Below, in pieces: positions 8,864 to 18,384 of a stretch of DNA of 47,751 nt (position 1 is its first letter; every line of letters starts with the position of its first letter). A program made the translations under genes and the position numbers. The stretch is from NCBI RefSeq assembly GCF_000474215.1, contig NZ_BAUC01000039.1:1-47751 (forward strand). The letters are read 5' to 3'. The notes beneath the pieces were generated by a model that did no database searches, had not been told where the DNA came from, and was given only the letters and a program-made list of their open reading frames with translations. The stretch comes from Edwardsiella hoshinae NBRC 105699 = ATCC 33379 (lineage in GTDB: Bacteria > Pseudomonadota > Gammaproteobacteria > Enterobacterales > Enterobacteriaceae).

Positions 8864-10264
8864 ATGCAACAGCATTTCCGTTTTGACGCCATTGTGATTG
8901 GTTCAGGTCCCGGAGGTGAGGGCGCCGCCATGGGATTGGTTAAACAAGGGGCGCGTGTTGCCGTGATCGAACGGCAATTCAGCGTCGGTGGCGGATGTAC
9001 CCACTGGGGCACCATTCCATCGAAAGCCCTGCGCCATGCCGTGAGCCGTATCATTGAGTTTAACCAAAACCCGCTTTACAGTGACAATACCCGCCTAATC
9101 AGTGCCACTTTCCCCGATATTCTCCGCCATGCCGATAGCGTCATTAACCAACAAACCCGTATGCGTCAGGGGTTTTATGAACGTAATCATTGCCAACTGT
9201 TCTACGGCCAGGCGCGTTTTATCGATGCGCATACACTGAGTGTGACCTATGCGGATGGTAGTAGCGACACTCTCACGGCGGATAACATTGTCATCGCTTG
9301 CGGCTCGCGCCCCTATCACCCGCAAGAAATCGACTTCAGCCACCCTCGCATTTACGACAGTGACTCCATCCTTAACCTCCATCACGAACCCAGTCATATC
9401 ATCATCTATGGTGCCGGCGTAATCGGTTGTGAGTATGCCTCGATCTTCCGGGGCCTCAACGTCAAGGTTGATCTGATTAACACCCGCGACCGTTTACTCT
9501 CCTTCCTGGATCAGGAAATGTCAGACTCCCTCTCTTACCACTTCTGGAATAACGGCGTGGTAATCCGTCACAACGAGGAATTTGAACAAATTGAGGGACT
9601 GGATGATGGGGTGATCGTTCACCTGCGCTCCGGCAAGAAGGTGAAAGCGGACTGCCTGTTGTTCGCTAATGGTCGTACCGGCAACACCGATGGGCTACAG
9701 TTAGAGGCGGTCGGGTTATCTGCCGACAAGCGCGGTCAACTCAAGGTGAACGCCCGTTACCAGACTGAGGTGCCACATATTTACGCCGTCGGCGATGTCA
9801 TCGGCTATCCCAGCCTCGCTTCTGCCGCCTATGACCAAGGTCGTATCGCCGCCCAAGTCATTACTCGTGGCCAGGCCCATACTCATCTTATCGAAGATAT
9901 CCCCACCGGGATCTACACCATCCCAGAGATCAGCTCCGTCGGTAAAACGGAGCAAGAACTGACAGCGATGAAGATCCCTTATGAGGTTGGCCGTTCACAG
10001 TTCAAGCACTTGGCCCGAGCGCAAATAGCCGGGATGAATGTTGGTGGCTTAAAGATCCTGTTCCATCGTGAAACGAAGCAAATCTTAGGGATCCACTGCT
10101 TCGGTGAACGCGCCGCCGAGATTATCCACATCGGCCAGGCAATTATGGAGCAGAAAGGGGAAGGCAATACTATCGAGTATTTCGTCAATACCACCTTCAA
10201 TTACCCAACGATGGCCGAAGCCTATCGCGTCGCGGCACTAAACGGGTTAAACCGCCTGTTTTAA
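8864..10264 (+). CDS. sthA: Soluble pyridine nucleotide transhydrogenase SthA
   Basis: Cytoplasmic FAD enzyme that reoxidises NADPH with NAD+, balancing the two pools. The 466 residues equal E. coli SthA. The FAD fold GSGPGGEG is near residue 13, the second nucleotide-binding motif [11 protein letters not shown] near 183, and the FAD-contact motif [14 protein letters not shown] near 307. In place of the dithiol of related disulphide reductases the protein has [13 protein letters not shown] with only one cysteine, which is normal for SthA and separates it from dihydrolipoamide dehydrogenase. Its last 18 bases overlap the 3' end of the convergent oxyR. Confidence 0.97.
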   Translation: MQQHFRFDAIVIGSGPGGEGAAMGLVKQGARVAVIERQFSVGGGCTHWGTIPSKALRHAVSRIIEFNQNPLYSDNTRLISATFPDILRHADSVINQQTRMRQGFYERNHCQLFYGQARFIDAHTLSVTYADGSSDTLTADNIVIACGSRPYHPQEIDFSHPRIYDSDSILNLHHEPSHIIIYGAGVIGCEYASIFRGLNVKVDLINTRDRLLSFLDQEMSDSLSYHFWNNGVVIRHNEEFEQIEGLDDGVIVHLRSGKKVKADCLLFANGRTGNTDGLQLEAVGLSADKRGQLKVNARYQTEVPHIYAVGDVIGYPSLASAAYDQGRIAAQVITRGQAHTHLIEDIPTGIYTIPEISSVGKTEQELTAMKIPYEVGRSQFKHLARAQIAGMNVGGLKILFHRETKQILGIHCFGERAAEIIHIGQAIMEQKGEGNTIEYFVNTTFNYPTMAEAYRVAALNGLNRLF

Positions 10265-11170
10265 CGCCTCACGCCGCTCCATCACGCTTTGCATATGCTC
10301 GCGGATCGCCTCCGCGAGCTGTTCATAGCGCGCACGTAACGGAGAGCCAGGGCGATAGACCAGAGCGATGGTGCGTTTCGGCTCAGGCTTATAACAGGGT
10401 AGGTAACTCACCCCATCACGCTGGCGCTCGATCGGAACCGCCAAATCCGGCAAGAGTGTGATGCCACTGCCTGCGGCCACCATGTTACGCAACGTCTCCA
10501 AACTGGTTGCTCGAAAATGGGTGTCCTCATCGGCTCCTGCTTCAAAGCAGAAGCCCATTGCCTGATCACGCAGACAGTGGCCATCTTCCAGCATCAACAG
10601 ATGCTCCCCCGCCAATTCCGGCATCGCGATGCGTTCTTTCCCCGCCCAGGGATGATCGCTATACACCGCCAGCGTCATCGGCTCATCGAATAACGGAATC
10701 TCGATGAAGGCTTCGGTTTCCTTAACCAACGCCAGAATGGCGCAATCCAGCTTACCGCTATCTAACTGCGCCAGCAGTTGGGCGGTCTGAGCCTCATGCA
10801 GGTACATCTCTAGTTTCGGGAAGGCCTGGTGTAACATTGGTACGATCTGCGGCAACAGATAGGGACCGACGGTCGGGATCAAGCCAATGTGCAATGGGCC
10901 GGACATCGCCTCTCCCTGCTGACTGGCCATCTCCTTTAGCACCTTCACCTCACGCAGCACAGTACGCGCCTGTTCGACCAATAGCAGACCAGCCTGAGTA
11001 AACAACACCTTACGACTGGTTCGCTCCAGCAGCATCACCCCCAGCTCATCCTCTAGCTTACGGATCTGACCGCTGAGCGTGGGCTGGCTGACATGGCATG
11101 AATCAGCCGCCCGCCGGAAGTGGCGATGCTCAGCCAACGCCACCAGATACTCCAAATCCCGAATATTCAT
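10247..11170 (-). CDS. oxyR: Hydrogen peroxide-sensing transcription regulator OxyR
   Basis: LysR-family activator of peroxide defence, switched on by an intramolecular disulphide. It begins with the HTH segment [38 protein letters not shown] (about residues 1-38). The two redox cysteines are present in [16 protein letters not shown], matching C199 and C208 of E. coli. The length is 307 aa (E. coli 305). The start was chosen at MNIRDLEY because GAGGG precedes it and the 29-codon upstream extension is not conserved. The gene is divergent from a peroxiredoxin-glutaredoxin fusion, so one OxyR-bound region probably controls both. Confidence 0.97.
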   Translation of the reverse strand: MNIRDLEYLVALAEHRHFRRAADSCHVSQPTLSGQIRKLEDELGVMLLERTSRKVLFTQAGLLLVEQARTVLREVKVLKEMASQQGEAMSGPLHIGLIPTVGPYLLPQIVPMLHQAFPKLEMYLHEAQTAQLLAQLDSGKLDCAILALVKETEAFIEIPLFDEPMTLAVYSDHPWAGKERIAMPELAGEHLLMLEDGHCLRDQAMGFCFEAGADEDTHFRATSLETLRNMVAAGSGITLLPDLAVPIERQRDGVSYLPCYKPEPKRTIALVYRPGSPLRARYEQLAEAIREHMQSVMERREALKQAV

Positions 11171-11182
11171 ATTTCCCTCGCA

Positions 11183-11233
11183 ATAGATAGCAAGCACCGA
11201 TGGATAAGATAGCAATGAACGATTAGAACTATC
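11183..11233. promoter_or_regulatory. Candidate OxyR-binding region between oxyR and the peroxiredoxin gene
   Basis: This stretch contains several ATAG/CTAT-like quarter sites (ATAG at 11183 and 11187, GATAAGATAG around 11203-11212, ACTATC ending at 11233), the building blocks of OxyR operators. The spacing is not the clean ATAG-N7-CTAT series, so this is a candidate suggested mainly by position in the divergent oxyR promoter region. Confidence 0.4.
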
Positions 11234-11308
11234 AAGAGGGAGTCTCAATAATGACAAATAAGCAACAGGCTATAACCCGGTTTTGTTTACGAGAAAAGGT
11301 TGTCATGC

Positions 11309-12031
11309 ATGTTTGGCCGTCAAGAAGGCAAAAGCGTCCCACAGGTTACCTTTCATGCCCGTCAAGGCGATCAATGGGTCGAAATCACCAGCGATGAACT
11401 GTTCCGTGACCAGCGTGTCATCGTCTTTTCATTACCGGGGGCATTCACGCCGACCTGCTCTACCAGCCATTTACCACGCTACAACGAATTGGCGCCGACC
11501 TTCCAGCAGTATGGCATCGACCGCATTCTCTGCGTATCCATCAACGACGCCTTCATTATGGAAGCATGGAAAAACGCGCAAAAGGCTGAGCACATCACCT
11601 TCTTGCCTGACGGCGAAGGCGATTTTACTCGTGGCATGGGCATGATGGTCGAGAAATCCGTACCAAGCTTTGGCCCACGCGCTTGGCGCTACTCCATGTT
11701 GGTCTGTAACGGCGTGATAGAGAAAATGTTCATCGAGCCTAATCATCCAGATGATCCGTTACAGGTTTCCGACGCCGATACGATGCTTAACTACCTGGCA
11801 CCGGAACATCGCCACCAAGCGCCAATGTCTCTATTTACTCCCCCCGACAACCCTTACTGCGCGAAAGCAAAACAGTTACTTCGTGAGCAGGGGCGCCCGG
11901 ATGAAGAGATCAGCCTGACACAAGTCAGCCTACGCGCCGTCACAGGCCTTGCCACGGTTCCTCAGGCCAGTGTCTCTGGTCGGCACATTGGCGGCAGTGA
12001 GAATTTGGAGCATTACCTGCAACAGGCTTAA
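11309..12031 (+). CDS. Hybrid peroxiredoxin-glutaredoxin (Prx5-Grx fusion)
   Basis: Predicted cytoplasmic peroxidase that reduces hydrogen peroxide and alkyl peroxides, normally drawing electrons from glutathione through its fused glutaredoxin domain. Residues about 10-165 are a Prx5-type domain with the peroxidatic cysteine C50 in PGAFTPTCSTSHLPRY. Residues about 172-240 are a glutaredoxin-like domain with the GSH-site features VPQASVSGRHIGG. The active-site motif here is N181-P-Y-C184, whereas homologues such as Haemophilus hyPrx5 have CPYC. The first, nucleophilic cysteine is therefore missing, which is unexpected for a glutathione-driven enzyme. The ATG start follows AAAAGG by 9 bases; the TTG three codons earlier is less likely. 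Divergent from oxyR, so probably part of its regulon. Confidence 0.93.
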   Translation: MFGRQEGKSVPQVTFHARQGDQWVEITSDELFRDQRVIVFSLPGAFTPTCSTSHLPRYNELAPTFQQYGIDRILCVSINDAFIMEAWKNAQKAEHITFLPDGEGDFTRGMGMMVEKSVPSFGPRAWRYSMLVCNGVIEKMFIEPNHPDDPLQVSDADTMLNYLAPEHRHQAPMSLFTPPDNPYCAKAKQLLREQGRPDEEISLTQVSLRAVTGLATVPQASVSGRHIGGSENLEHYLQQA

Positions 12032-12073
12032 TAACGATAGAACCATCCATGGTTCATGAAAGCCAACACATTG

Positions 12074-12097
12074 GCGGGGCTTGCCCCGCTTTTTTTT
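12074..12097 (+). terminator. Strong intrinsic terminator/attenuator between the peroxiredoxin fusion and flavoprotein genes
   Basis: GCGGGG (12074-12079) pairs with CCCCGC (12084-12089) around a four-base loop, followed by eight T's. It ends only 21 bases before the start of the next gene on the same strand. That leaves no room for a promoter after it, so the next gene depends on read-through or on a promoter upstream of the hairpin. Confidence 0.93.
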
Positions 12098-12118
12098 CTG
12101 TACATCAGGAATCACACG

Positions 12119-13567
12119 ATGAAAAAATTATCTGTCGATGTGGCTGTCATCGGTGGTGGAACCGCGGGTCTGGGCGCCTACCGCGCAGCCAAACGCCATA
12201 CCCCACATGTCGTCATGATCGAAGGCGGTCCCTTTGGCACCACCTGCGCCCGCGTGGGCTGTATGCCCTCCAAGTTACTGATCGCAGCAGCCGAGGCTGC
12301 TCATCAGATCGCCCGCGCTCCCGGATTCGGGGTTCATCCCCAAGGAGCGCCCCGTATCGCTGGCCGTGAGGTGATGGATCGCGTCAAGCGTGAACGCGAT
12401 CGTTTTGTCGGCTTTGTTATGGAAGGCGTCGAGCGTATCCCCGCCGAAGATAAAATCCTTGGCTATGCCCGCTTTCTCGATGACCATACTCTACAAGTGG
12501 ATGAGCATACCCGTATCCACGCCCAGCGCATCGTGATCGCCAGCGGTTCGCGTCCGATCTGGCCAGCGGCCTGGAACGCGTTGGGCGACCGCCTGATCGT
12601 CAACGACGATCTGTTCGCTTGGGACACGCTACCGCGCGCTATCGCTGTCTTTGGCCCTGGGGTCATTGGCCTCGAACTGGGACAGGCCTTGCATCGTTTA
12701 GGCGTTACGGTCAAGGTATTCGGTATCGGCGGCGCTGTCGGCCCACTAACGGACGATGTGCTACGCCACTACGCCACCACGACGTTAGGCAAAGAGTTTT
12801 ATCTCGACCCTGATGCGCACATCGATATGATGCAGCGTGAAGGCGAGCAGGTTTTGATTCGCTACCGCGATCGCGACGACCAGATGCAAACCTGCCTGGT
12901 GGATTATGTATTGGCCGCCACTGGACGACGTCCTAACGTCGACAATCTCGGCTTAGAAAACACCCATCTACAACGAGATACGCGTGGCGTTCCTATCGCC
13001 GATCCCCTGACCATGCAAACCAGCGTCGCACATGTCTTCATCGCGGGCGACGCCAGCAACCAATTACCCTTGTTGCATGAAGCGAGCGACCAGGCGCGGA
13101 TCGCGGGCGACAATGCGGGCCGCTACCCACAAGTCGTCCCTGGCCTACGCCGCAGCGCGATCTCGGTGGTGTTCTCCGATCCACAGATCGCTATGGTCGG
13201 CGCCACGTTTCGTGAGCTCAACGAGAGTTATGGTGCTTGCGGCTGCTTCGCCGTCGGTGAAGCCTCCTTCGAGGATCAGGGCCGTTCGCGGGTGATGCTA
13301 CGTAACCAGGGGAAGCTGCACGTATACGGCGAACAAGGCAGTGGGCGCTTCCTTGGTGCCGAGATGATTGGCCCGGATGCAGAGCACATCGCCCATCTGC
13401 TCGCTTGGGCCCATCAGCAACAGATGACCATCGACCAGATGTTGGATATGCCTTTCTATCATCCGGTGATCGAAGAGGGACTGCGTACCGCGCTACGTGA
13501 CCTGCAAAGCAAATTGCGCCTCGGCGACGATGAGATCGAACGTTGCCTACGTTGCCCTGGAGAATAA
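12119..13567 (+). CDS. Dihydrolipoamide dehydrogenase-like pyridine nucleotide-disulphide oxidoreductase
   Basis: FAD-dependent disulphide oxidoreductase of 482 residues. The Rossmann motif VIGGGTAGLGAYRAA is at the N-terminus, the redox-active dithiol in TTCARVGCMPSKLL (about residues 42-55), the NAD(P)-binding motif FGPGVIGLELGQAL near 180, and the FAD motif VFIAGDAS near 308. The C-terminal dimer domain carries FYHPVIEEGL, corresponding to the His-Glu pair of the family. It is not the lpdA of the pyruvate dehydrogenase cluster, which is elsewhere in enterics. Standing behind oxyR and a peroxiredoxin suggests an oxidative-stress role, perhaps as a thiol reductase, but its substrate is unknown. 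CAGGA lies 8 bases before the ATG, and a strong terminator sits just upstream. Confidence 0.88.
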   Translation: MKKLSVDVAVIGGGTAGLGAYRAAKRHTPHVVMIEGGPFGTTCARVGCMPSKLLIAAAEAAHQIARAPGFGVHPQGAPRIAGREVMDRVKRERDRFVGFVMEGVERIPAEDKILGYARFLDDHTLQVDEHTRIHAQRIVIASGSRPIWPAAWNALGDRLIVNDDLFAWDTLPRAIAVFGPGVIGLELGQALHRLGVTVKVFGIGGAVGPLTDDVLRHYATTTLGKEFYLDPDAHIDMMQREGEQVLIRYRDRDDQMQTCLVDYVLAATGRRPNVDNLGLENTHLQRDTRGVPIADPLTMQTSVAHVFIAGDASNQLPLLHEASDQARIAGDNAGRYPQVVPGLRRSAISVVFSDPQIAMVGATFRELNESYGACGCFAVGEASFEDQGRSRVMLRNQGKLHVYGEQGSGRFLGAEMIGPDAEHIAHLLAWAHQQQMTIDQMLDMPFYHPVIEEGLRTALRDLQSKLRLGDDEIERCLRCPGE

Positions 13568-13599
13568 CGCGTTAAAGGGAGACACCCCGAGCCCTAACG

Positions 13600-13629
13600 A
13601 ACGAGAGGTTCCGAACGGCACCTCTCGTT
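13600..13629. terminator. Hairpin between convergent flavoprotein gene and argH
   Basis: A 10-bp perfect stem (13600-13609 with 13620-13629) and a 10-base loop sit between two convergent genes. Neither side has a T-run, so it may protect 3' ends or help Rho-dependent termination rather than act as an intrinsic terminator. Confidence 0.5.
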
Positions 13630-13645
13630 GCGCCAGCACGGAGAC

Positions 13646-15019
13646 TCACCCTAAACGACACTGAGCCTCGGCAATGGCTTGAGCCACCTGCTGCGGTGCC
13701 ACGCCACCACGTGCGCAGCGCTTCGCCAGACACGAGTCCAGCGCCAACACCAGGTAGACATCCTCACCGATGACCGGACTAAAGGCTTGCAGGGTCGCCA
13801 GCGGCATAGCCTCCAAGGCCTTCCCCTGAGCTAAAGCGGCGACCACCACTTCGCCAACGATATGATGTGCCTCGCGAAATGGGACCCCCTTGGCTACCAA
13901 GTAATCGGCCAGCTCCGTGGCATTGGCGTAACCTTGCTGTGCCGCCTCGGCACAACGTGAACGCTGCACCTGCAAATCCGCCAACACCAAACCAGCCATA
14001 TGCAAGCAATCGAGCCACGTATCCAGAGCATCAAACAGCCCTTCCTTGTCTTCCTGCATATCTTTGTTATAAGCCAAAGGTAATCCTTTCAGGGTCATCA
14101 TCATACCGCTCAACGCACCCTGCACCCGACCACACTTACCCCGAATCAGCTCTAAGGCATCGGGATTCTTCTTCTGTGGCATCAGTGACGATCCCGAGGT
14201 CACCCGATCTGACAACTCGATGAAACCCGCCTCACCACTGTTAAAAAAGATCAGATCCTCGGCAAAACGCGACAGATGCACCATGCTAATGGCGGCTGTG
14301 GACAGTAACTCCAAGACATGGTCGCGGTCAGAGACGCTGTCTAGGCTATTACGCGTCGCCGCCGCGAACCCTAACCATCCCGCCAACTGATCACGGTCAA
14401 TGGGATAAGCAGTACCGGCCAAGGCCCCCGATCCCAACGGACTACTATCCAGGCGGTGTAACGCATCTGCTAATCGGTTTTCATCGCGCGTCAACATCTC
14501 CACGTAGGCCAGACACCAGTGTGCAAAGGTGATCGGCTGGGCTCGCTGCAAATGGGTATAACCCGGCATCACGCTATCCTGATTCTGCTCGGCACAGTGG
14601 AGCAATGCCTGCTGTAACGTCTGCAACGCCTGGCGTAACACATCTCCCTGCGCCTTGCACCACAGCTTAAGATCGGTCGCCACTTGATCGTTACGACTGC
14701 GACCGGTATGCAGCTTCTTACCCAGATCGCCAACTTTCCCGATCAACTGCTGCTCCACCCAACTGTGAATATCTTCGGCATCGCTGCGCAACATCGCCTG
14801 CGGATCGGCACGCACCTCCTCCAGCAGGGCCTCTAACGCCTGTGCCAAGATCTGTTGCTCTTGTGCCGTCAGCACACCGACACCAACCAATGCTCGCGAC
14901 CACGCTACAGAGCCAATAATATCTTGCTCAGCCAGGCGATAATCAAAACGCAGGGAGTCATTGAATTGTTTAAACCGCTGATCCGCCGCTTGGCTAAAAC
15001 GCCCACCCCAAAGTGCCAT
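13646..15019 (-). CDS. argH: Argininosuccinate lyase ArgH
   Basis: Last step of arginine biosynthesis: splits argininosuccinate to arginine and fumarate, as a homotetramer of the fumarase/aspartase superfamily. The signature [12 protein letters not shown] with the catalytic serine is near residue 278, [13 protein letters not shown] near 107 and [10 protein letters not shown] near 156. The 457-aa length equals E. coli when the start is [10 protein letters not shown]; the 15-codon upstream extension reads into non-conserved sequence. It is the last gene of argC-argB-argG-argH, 78 bases after argG. Confidence 0.97.
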   Translation of the reverse strand: MALWGGRFSQAADQRFKQFNDSLRFDYRLAEQDIIGSVAWSRALVGVGVLTAQEQQILAQALEALLEEVRADPQAMLRSDAEDIHSWVEQQLIGKVGDLGKKLHTGRSRNDQVATDLKLWCKAQGDVLRQALQTLQQALLHCAEQNQDSVMPGYTHLQRAQPITFAHWCLAYVEMLTRDENRLADALHRLDSSPLGSGALAGTAYPIDRDQLAGWLGFAAATRNSLDSVSDRDHVLELLSTAAISMVHLSRFAEDLIFFNSGEAGFIELSDRVTSGSSLMPQKKNPDALELIRGKCGRVQGALSGMMMTLKGLPLAYNKDMQEDKEGLFDALDTWLDCLHMAGLVLADLQVQRSRCAEAAQQGYANATELADYLVAKGVPFREAHHIVGEVVVAALAQGKALEAMPLATLQAFSPVIGEDVYLVLALDSCLAKRCARGGVAPQQVAQAIAEAQCRLG

Positions 15020-15097
15020 CGTGCCTGCTCCGTACTGTAAATGCCTCGTTGGCGGGCCACGCATGGGCCCGCCTCTGACCTAACCTGATACCAACGA

Positions 15098-16312
15098 TTA
15101 TTTAGCGCTATTCAACGCCCGAATACGCGATGAGAGGGAGAACAAGCGGATAAAGCCACCAGCATGGCTATGATCGTAAACATCATCCTCGCCAAAGGTT
15201 GCAAAGGCTTCATTGTACAAGCTGTTGGCCGATTTCTTCTGGATCGCCGTCGCCTGTCCCTTATACAGCTTAATCACTACCTCGCCACTGACCGCCTCGG
15301 CCAATGCATCGGCCGCCGCCTGCAACGACTGGCGCAACGGCGCAAACCAACGTCCGTCATACACCACGTAAGACATCTCCTGCCCCAACTTCTCGCGCCA
15401 CTGAAAGCTGTCGCGATCCAAGACTAACTGCTCCACACCGCGCAGCGCCGCCATCATGATGGTCCCCCCAGGCGTTTCATAACAGCCGCGTGACTTGATG
15501 CCGACCAGACGGTTTTCCACGATGTCGATGCGCCCCACGCCATGACGGGCACCGATCTCGTTCAACGTTTGCAGGCAAGCGAAAGGCGTCATCGCCACAC
15601 CATTGACCGACACCACTTCTCCCCGCTCGACACCGACAGTGACCCGCTCCGGCTGATCGGGTGCCTCCTCTGGTGCAGTAGTCCAGACCCAGCAATCTTG
15701 GTTCGCCGCATTCCATGGGCTTTCCAACACCCCGCCCTCCGTAGAGATATGCCAAGCATTGGCGTCACGGCTGTAGATCTTCTCCAAAGTAGCAGTCGTC
15801 GGAATGTCGCGAACTTTCAGGTAATCGAGCAAGGCCTCACGCGAACGCAGATCCCACTCGCGCCACGGGGCCACCACGTGTAACTGTGGTGCCAGCGCGG
15901 TATAGGTCGTCTCGAAACGGACCTGATCGTTACCCTTGCCAGTCGCACCGTGACACAGTGCATCGGCACCCAACTCCAATGCCAACTCAACCTGTGCCTT
16001 GGCGATCAACGGGCGAGCCATTGAAGTTCCCAACAGGTAACTTCCCTCATACAACGCACCGCTCTTCAGCACCGGATAGACATAGTCCTTGATGAAAGTT
16101 TCGCGCAGATCCACTACGTAGCAAGCGGAGGCGCCAGAGCGCAACGCTTTCTGCTCGATACCCACCAGGTCCTCACGCTCCTGACCGATATCCGCGACGA
16201 AAGCGATAACTTCGCAACCGCCATAGTTTTCCTTCAACCACGGAATGATGGCGGAGGTGTCCAAGCCACCGGAATAAGCCAGAACGATCTTGCTAATGCT
16301 TTGGGTTGCCAT
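15098..16312 (-). CDS. argG: Argininosuccinate synthase ArgG (short type)
   Basis: Condenses citrulline and aspartate with ATP to give argininosuccinate. The ATP pyrophosphatase P-loop [10 protein letters not shown] is near residue 12, the substrate motif [13 protein letters not shown] near 115 and SPWNAANQD near 180. At 404 aa it belongs to the short ArgG type seen in Bacillus, Vibrio and Yersinia-like arg clusters, not the 447-aa E. coli type. Its place inside argCBGH also differs from E. coli, where argG stands alone. The ATG giving MATQSISK has AAGGA upstream and replaces an earlier in-frame ATG seven codons before. Confidence 0.96.
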   Translation of the reverse strand: MATQSISKIVLAYSGGLDTSAIIPWLKENYGGCEVIAFVADIGQEREDLVGIEQKALRSGASACYVVDLRETFIKDYVYPVLKSGALYEGSYLLGTSMARPLIAKAQVELALELGADALCHGATGKGNDQVRFETTYTALAPQLHVVAPWREWDLRSREALLDYLKVRDIPTTATLEKIYSRDANAWHISTEGGVLESPWNAANQDCWVWTTAPEEAPDQPERVTVGVERGEVVSVNGVAMTPFACLQTLNEIGARHGVGRIDIVENRLVGIKSRGCYETPGGTIMMAALRGVEQLVLDRDSFQWREKLGQEMSYVVYDGRWFAPLRQSLQAAADALAEAVSGEVVIKLYKGQATAIQKKSANSLYNEAFATFGEDDVYDHSHAGGFIRLFSLSSRIRALNSAK

Positions 16313-16356
16313 AATTTTTTTCCTTGTGTTCAACCGAATGTGTCGTTGTGTTTGTG

Positions 16357-17130
16357 CTATGCATGAATCCGTGTACCGACGGCCTCACCGTTAAACAAGG
16401 CCGGTAATTTTTCAGCGCAACGCCAGCCGGCAATATCGACGGCTCGTCCCAGCGTCTGTGCGGCCTCAAGTGCGGCATTGACTTTCACCACCATGCCATC
16501 GGTAATAATGCCCTGCGCAATCAGCTGCTGTGCCTTCGCAGTGGTCATCTCAGCGATGCGTTGTCCTTTACCGTCGAGGATGCCGCTAACATCGGAGAGC
16601 AACAGCAGATCAGCCTGTAAGGTAGCCGCCAACGCCGTCGCAGCTTGATCGGCGTTGACATTCAACACCATGCCATCGGTGCTGATACCGATAGAACTGA
16701 CAATAGGTAGAAAACCCGCAGCCAGTAGCTGACGCACCCAGTGCGGCGATCCCGGTTGTGCCGCCCCCACATGACCGAGTGCCTCATCTAGGCAGGTAAC
16801 CCGCACCATATCGCCATCCGCCAGCGATAAGCCCAACGCAGGCAAACCGTGGGCGATGGCGCAGGCTTGCAAAGCCTTATTGGCCGTCCCCGCCAACGCA
16901 CCGCTGATAATGCCAATCTGATCGGCCGGCGTGACACGCAGCCCCTTCTGTTTCACCACTGGCAGTTGCAGTCGCGCCATCAACTCATCCACCAGACAAC
17001 CACCGCCATGAACGATAACGATTGGACGCGAGGAATTACGGCGATAACGCAGCAACGCCTGAAAGAGGCGCGCCATCGCCTGAGGATTGTCGAGTAATAC
17101 ACCGCCGAGTTTGATGATTAACGGATCCAT
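16357..17130 (-). CDS. argB: Acetylglutamate kinase ArgB
   Basis: Phosphorylates N-acetylglutamate in the second step of arginine biosynthesis. The 257 residues match E. coli ArgB (258). The nucleotide-binding lysine is in [10 protein letters not shown], the acyl-substrate glycine loop in [15 protein letters not shown], and the C-terminal ATP-site segment in [15 protein letters not shown] and [17 protein letters not shown] lies just before the ATG. The gene follows argC by 30 bases and precedes argG by 44. As in enteric ArgB, it lacks the N-terminal helix found in arginine-inhibited versions, so control is expected mainly at transcription via ArgR. Confidence 0.97.
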   Translation of the reverse strand: MDPLIIKLGGVLLDNPQAMARLFQALLRYRRNSSRPIVIVHGGGCLVDELMARLQLPVVKQKGLRVTPADQIGIISGALAGTANKALQACAIAHGLPALGLSLADGDMVRVTCLDEALGHVGAAQPGSPHWVRQLLAAGFLPIVSSIGISTDGMVLNVNADQAATALAATLQADLLLLSDVSGILDGKGQRIAEMTTAKAQQLIAQGIITDGMVVKVNAALEAAQTLGRAVDIAGWRCAEKLPALFNGEAVGTRIHA

Positions 17131-17160
17131 AGCTGCCTCTGTCTCTCCGACTGGTTTGAA

Positions 17161-18183
17161 TTAAAGGAGGGCGCAAGTCTGCTGAAAGCCAAAGCGCAGA
17201 TTCATACACTGCACCGCCTGGGCTGCCGCCCCTTTTAACAGGTTGTCTTCGGCGGCAATCACGATCAGATGCTCACCCTGTAAGGCGAAGCCAATATCGC
17301 AATAGGGCGTGCCGACCACTGCCCCGATCGATGGCAACGTCTCCTGATTCAGGCGCACCAGCGGCTGTTCCCGATAAGCGTGATAGAACGCCGTGGCGAT
17401 CTCCGCCGCATCGACGCCACGTTTCACACGCAGGTGGATAGTCGCTAAAATTCCACGCGGGAAATTCCCCAAATGGGGGGTGAAAATGACTGAGACCCCC
17501 AAATGCGCGGCAATCTCTGGCTGATGACGATGCGTGAACAAGCCATACGGTTGTAGGCTCACCTCACAAAAGCTATTGTTCAGACTGGCCTTACGTCCAG
17601 CACCACTTACCCCGCTGACCGCGTTGATCACCGGCCACTGTGTCGTATCGACCAGACCAGCAACCAGTAAGGGCTTCAATGCCAGTTGCGCCGCGGTGGG
17701 GTAGCACCCCGGTAGGGCAATCAGCTGTGCCGAGCGCAACGCAGGAGCCTGCCACTCCGCCAGGCCATAGACAGCTTGTGCCAACCATTCGGGATATTGA
17801 TGGGTAAAACCGTAATACTGCGGGTAAAACGCCGCTTGGTTCACTCGATAGGCCCCAGACAGATCGAAGACCGTGCAGCCCGCGGCGAGAAACTGCGGCG
17901 CTAACTGGTGACTCACAGCATGATCCGTTGCCAGGAACACTACGTCCGCCAGTGCTGCCAGATACGCCACGTCATCGCTGGCGATAAGCCGTTGGTCGAC
18001 CACGCCTTTCAGCCGCGGATACAGATCAGATAAGCGTTTACCACCATCAACACTTTGCGCCGACACGGTCAAACCCGCTATGGTGATGCAGGGATGACGC
18101 TGTAGGTAGACGGCCAGCTCGGCACCGGTATATCCACTGGCGCCGACGACTAACGCCTTTAATATCGTTGGGATCTTGGACAT
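17161..18183 (-). CDS. argC: N-acetyl-gamma-glutamyl-phosphate reductase ArgC
   Basis: NADPH-dependent reduction of N-acetylglutamyl phosphate to the semialdehyde, the third arginine step. The N-terminal Rossmann motif is [16 protein letters not shown], the catalytic cysteine is in [15 protein letters not shown] (near residue 160), and a conserved [10 protein letters not shown] follows. The 340-aa length is slightly more than E. coli (334) because of extra residues MSKIPTI at the start. It is the first gene of argCBGH and is divergent from argE, with ARG boxes between them. Confidence 0.96.
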   Translation of the reverse strand: MSKIPTILKALVVGASGYTGAELAVYLQRHPCITIAGLTVSAQSVDGGKRLSDLYPRLKGVVDQRLIASDDVAYLAALADVVFLATDHAVSHQLAPQFLAAGCTVFDLSGAYRVNQAAFYPQYYGFTHQYPEWLAQAVYGLAEWQAPALRSAQLIALPGCYPTAAQLALKPLLVAGLVDTTQWPVINAVSGVSGAGRKASLNNSFCEVSLQPYGLFTHRHQPEIAAHLGVSVIFTPHLGNFPRGILATIHLRVKRGVDAAEIATAFYHAYREQPLVRLNQETLPSIGAVVGTPYCDIGFALQGEHLIVIAAEDNLLKGAAAQAVQCMNLRFGFQQTCALL

Positions 18184-18322
18184 CGCTGCGATAGCCTCTC
18201 TTGGTTAACCGTGGATACCGGACGAGACACCGCTCTCTTAACGTCTCATCGTCCAGCCAGTTAGCCCCGCAGCCATACCAGCACCCGGGCTTCCCTGTCT
18301 GTTTCTTTTGAATAGACTTTAT

Positions 18323-18361
18323 TGTATTTTTATTCAAAATAACTGCATGAATATTGATACT
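18323..18361. promoter_or_regulatory. ArgR operator (two ARG boxes) shared by argC and argE
   Basis: Two adjacent 18-bp ARG boxes: TGTATTTTTATTCAAAAT (18323-18340) and TGCATGAATATTGATACT (18344-18361), separated by 3 bp, the standard ArgR hexamer layout. They closely match the E. coli argE-argCBH operator as I recall it. ArgR with arginine would repress both divergent transcripts. Confidence 0.92.
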
Positions 18362-18384
18362 ATCCAACGCGGAGGCTGTCAACA

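Noticed and set aside
13600-13629. Strong intrinsic terminator between the flavoprotein gene and argH
   Set aside because: The stem is good but there is no T-run on either strand, so it is listed only as a hairpin with moderate confidence.
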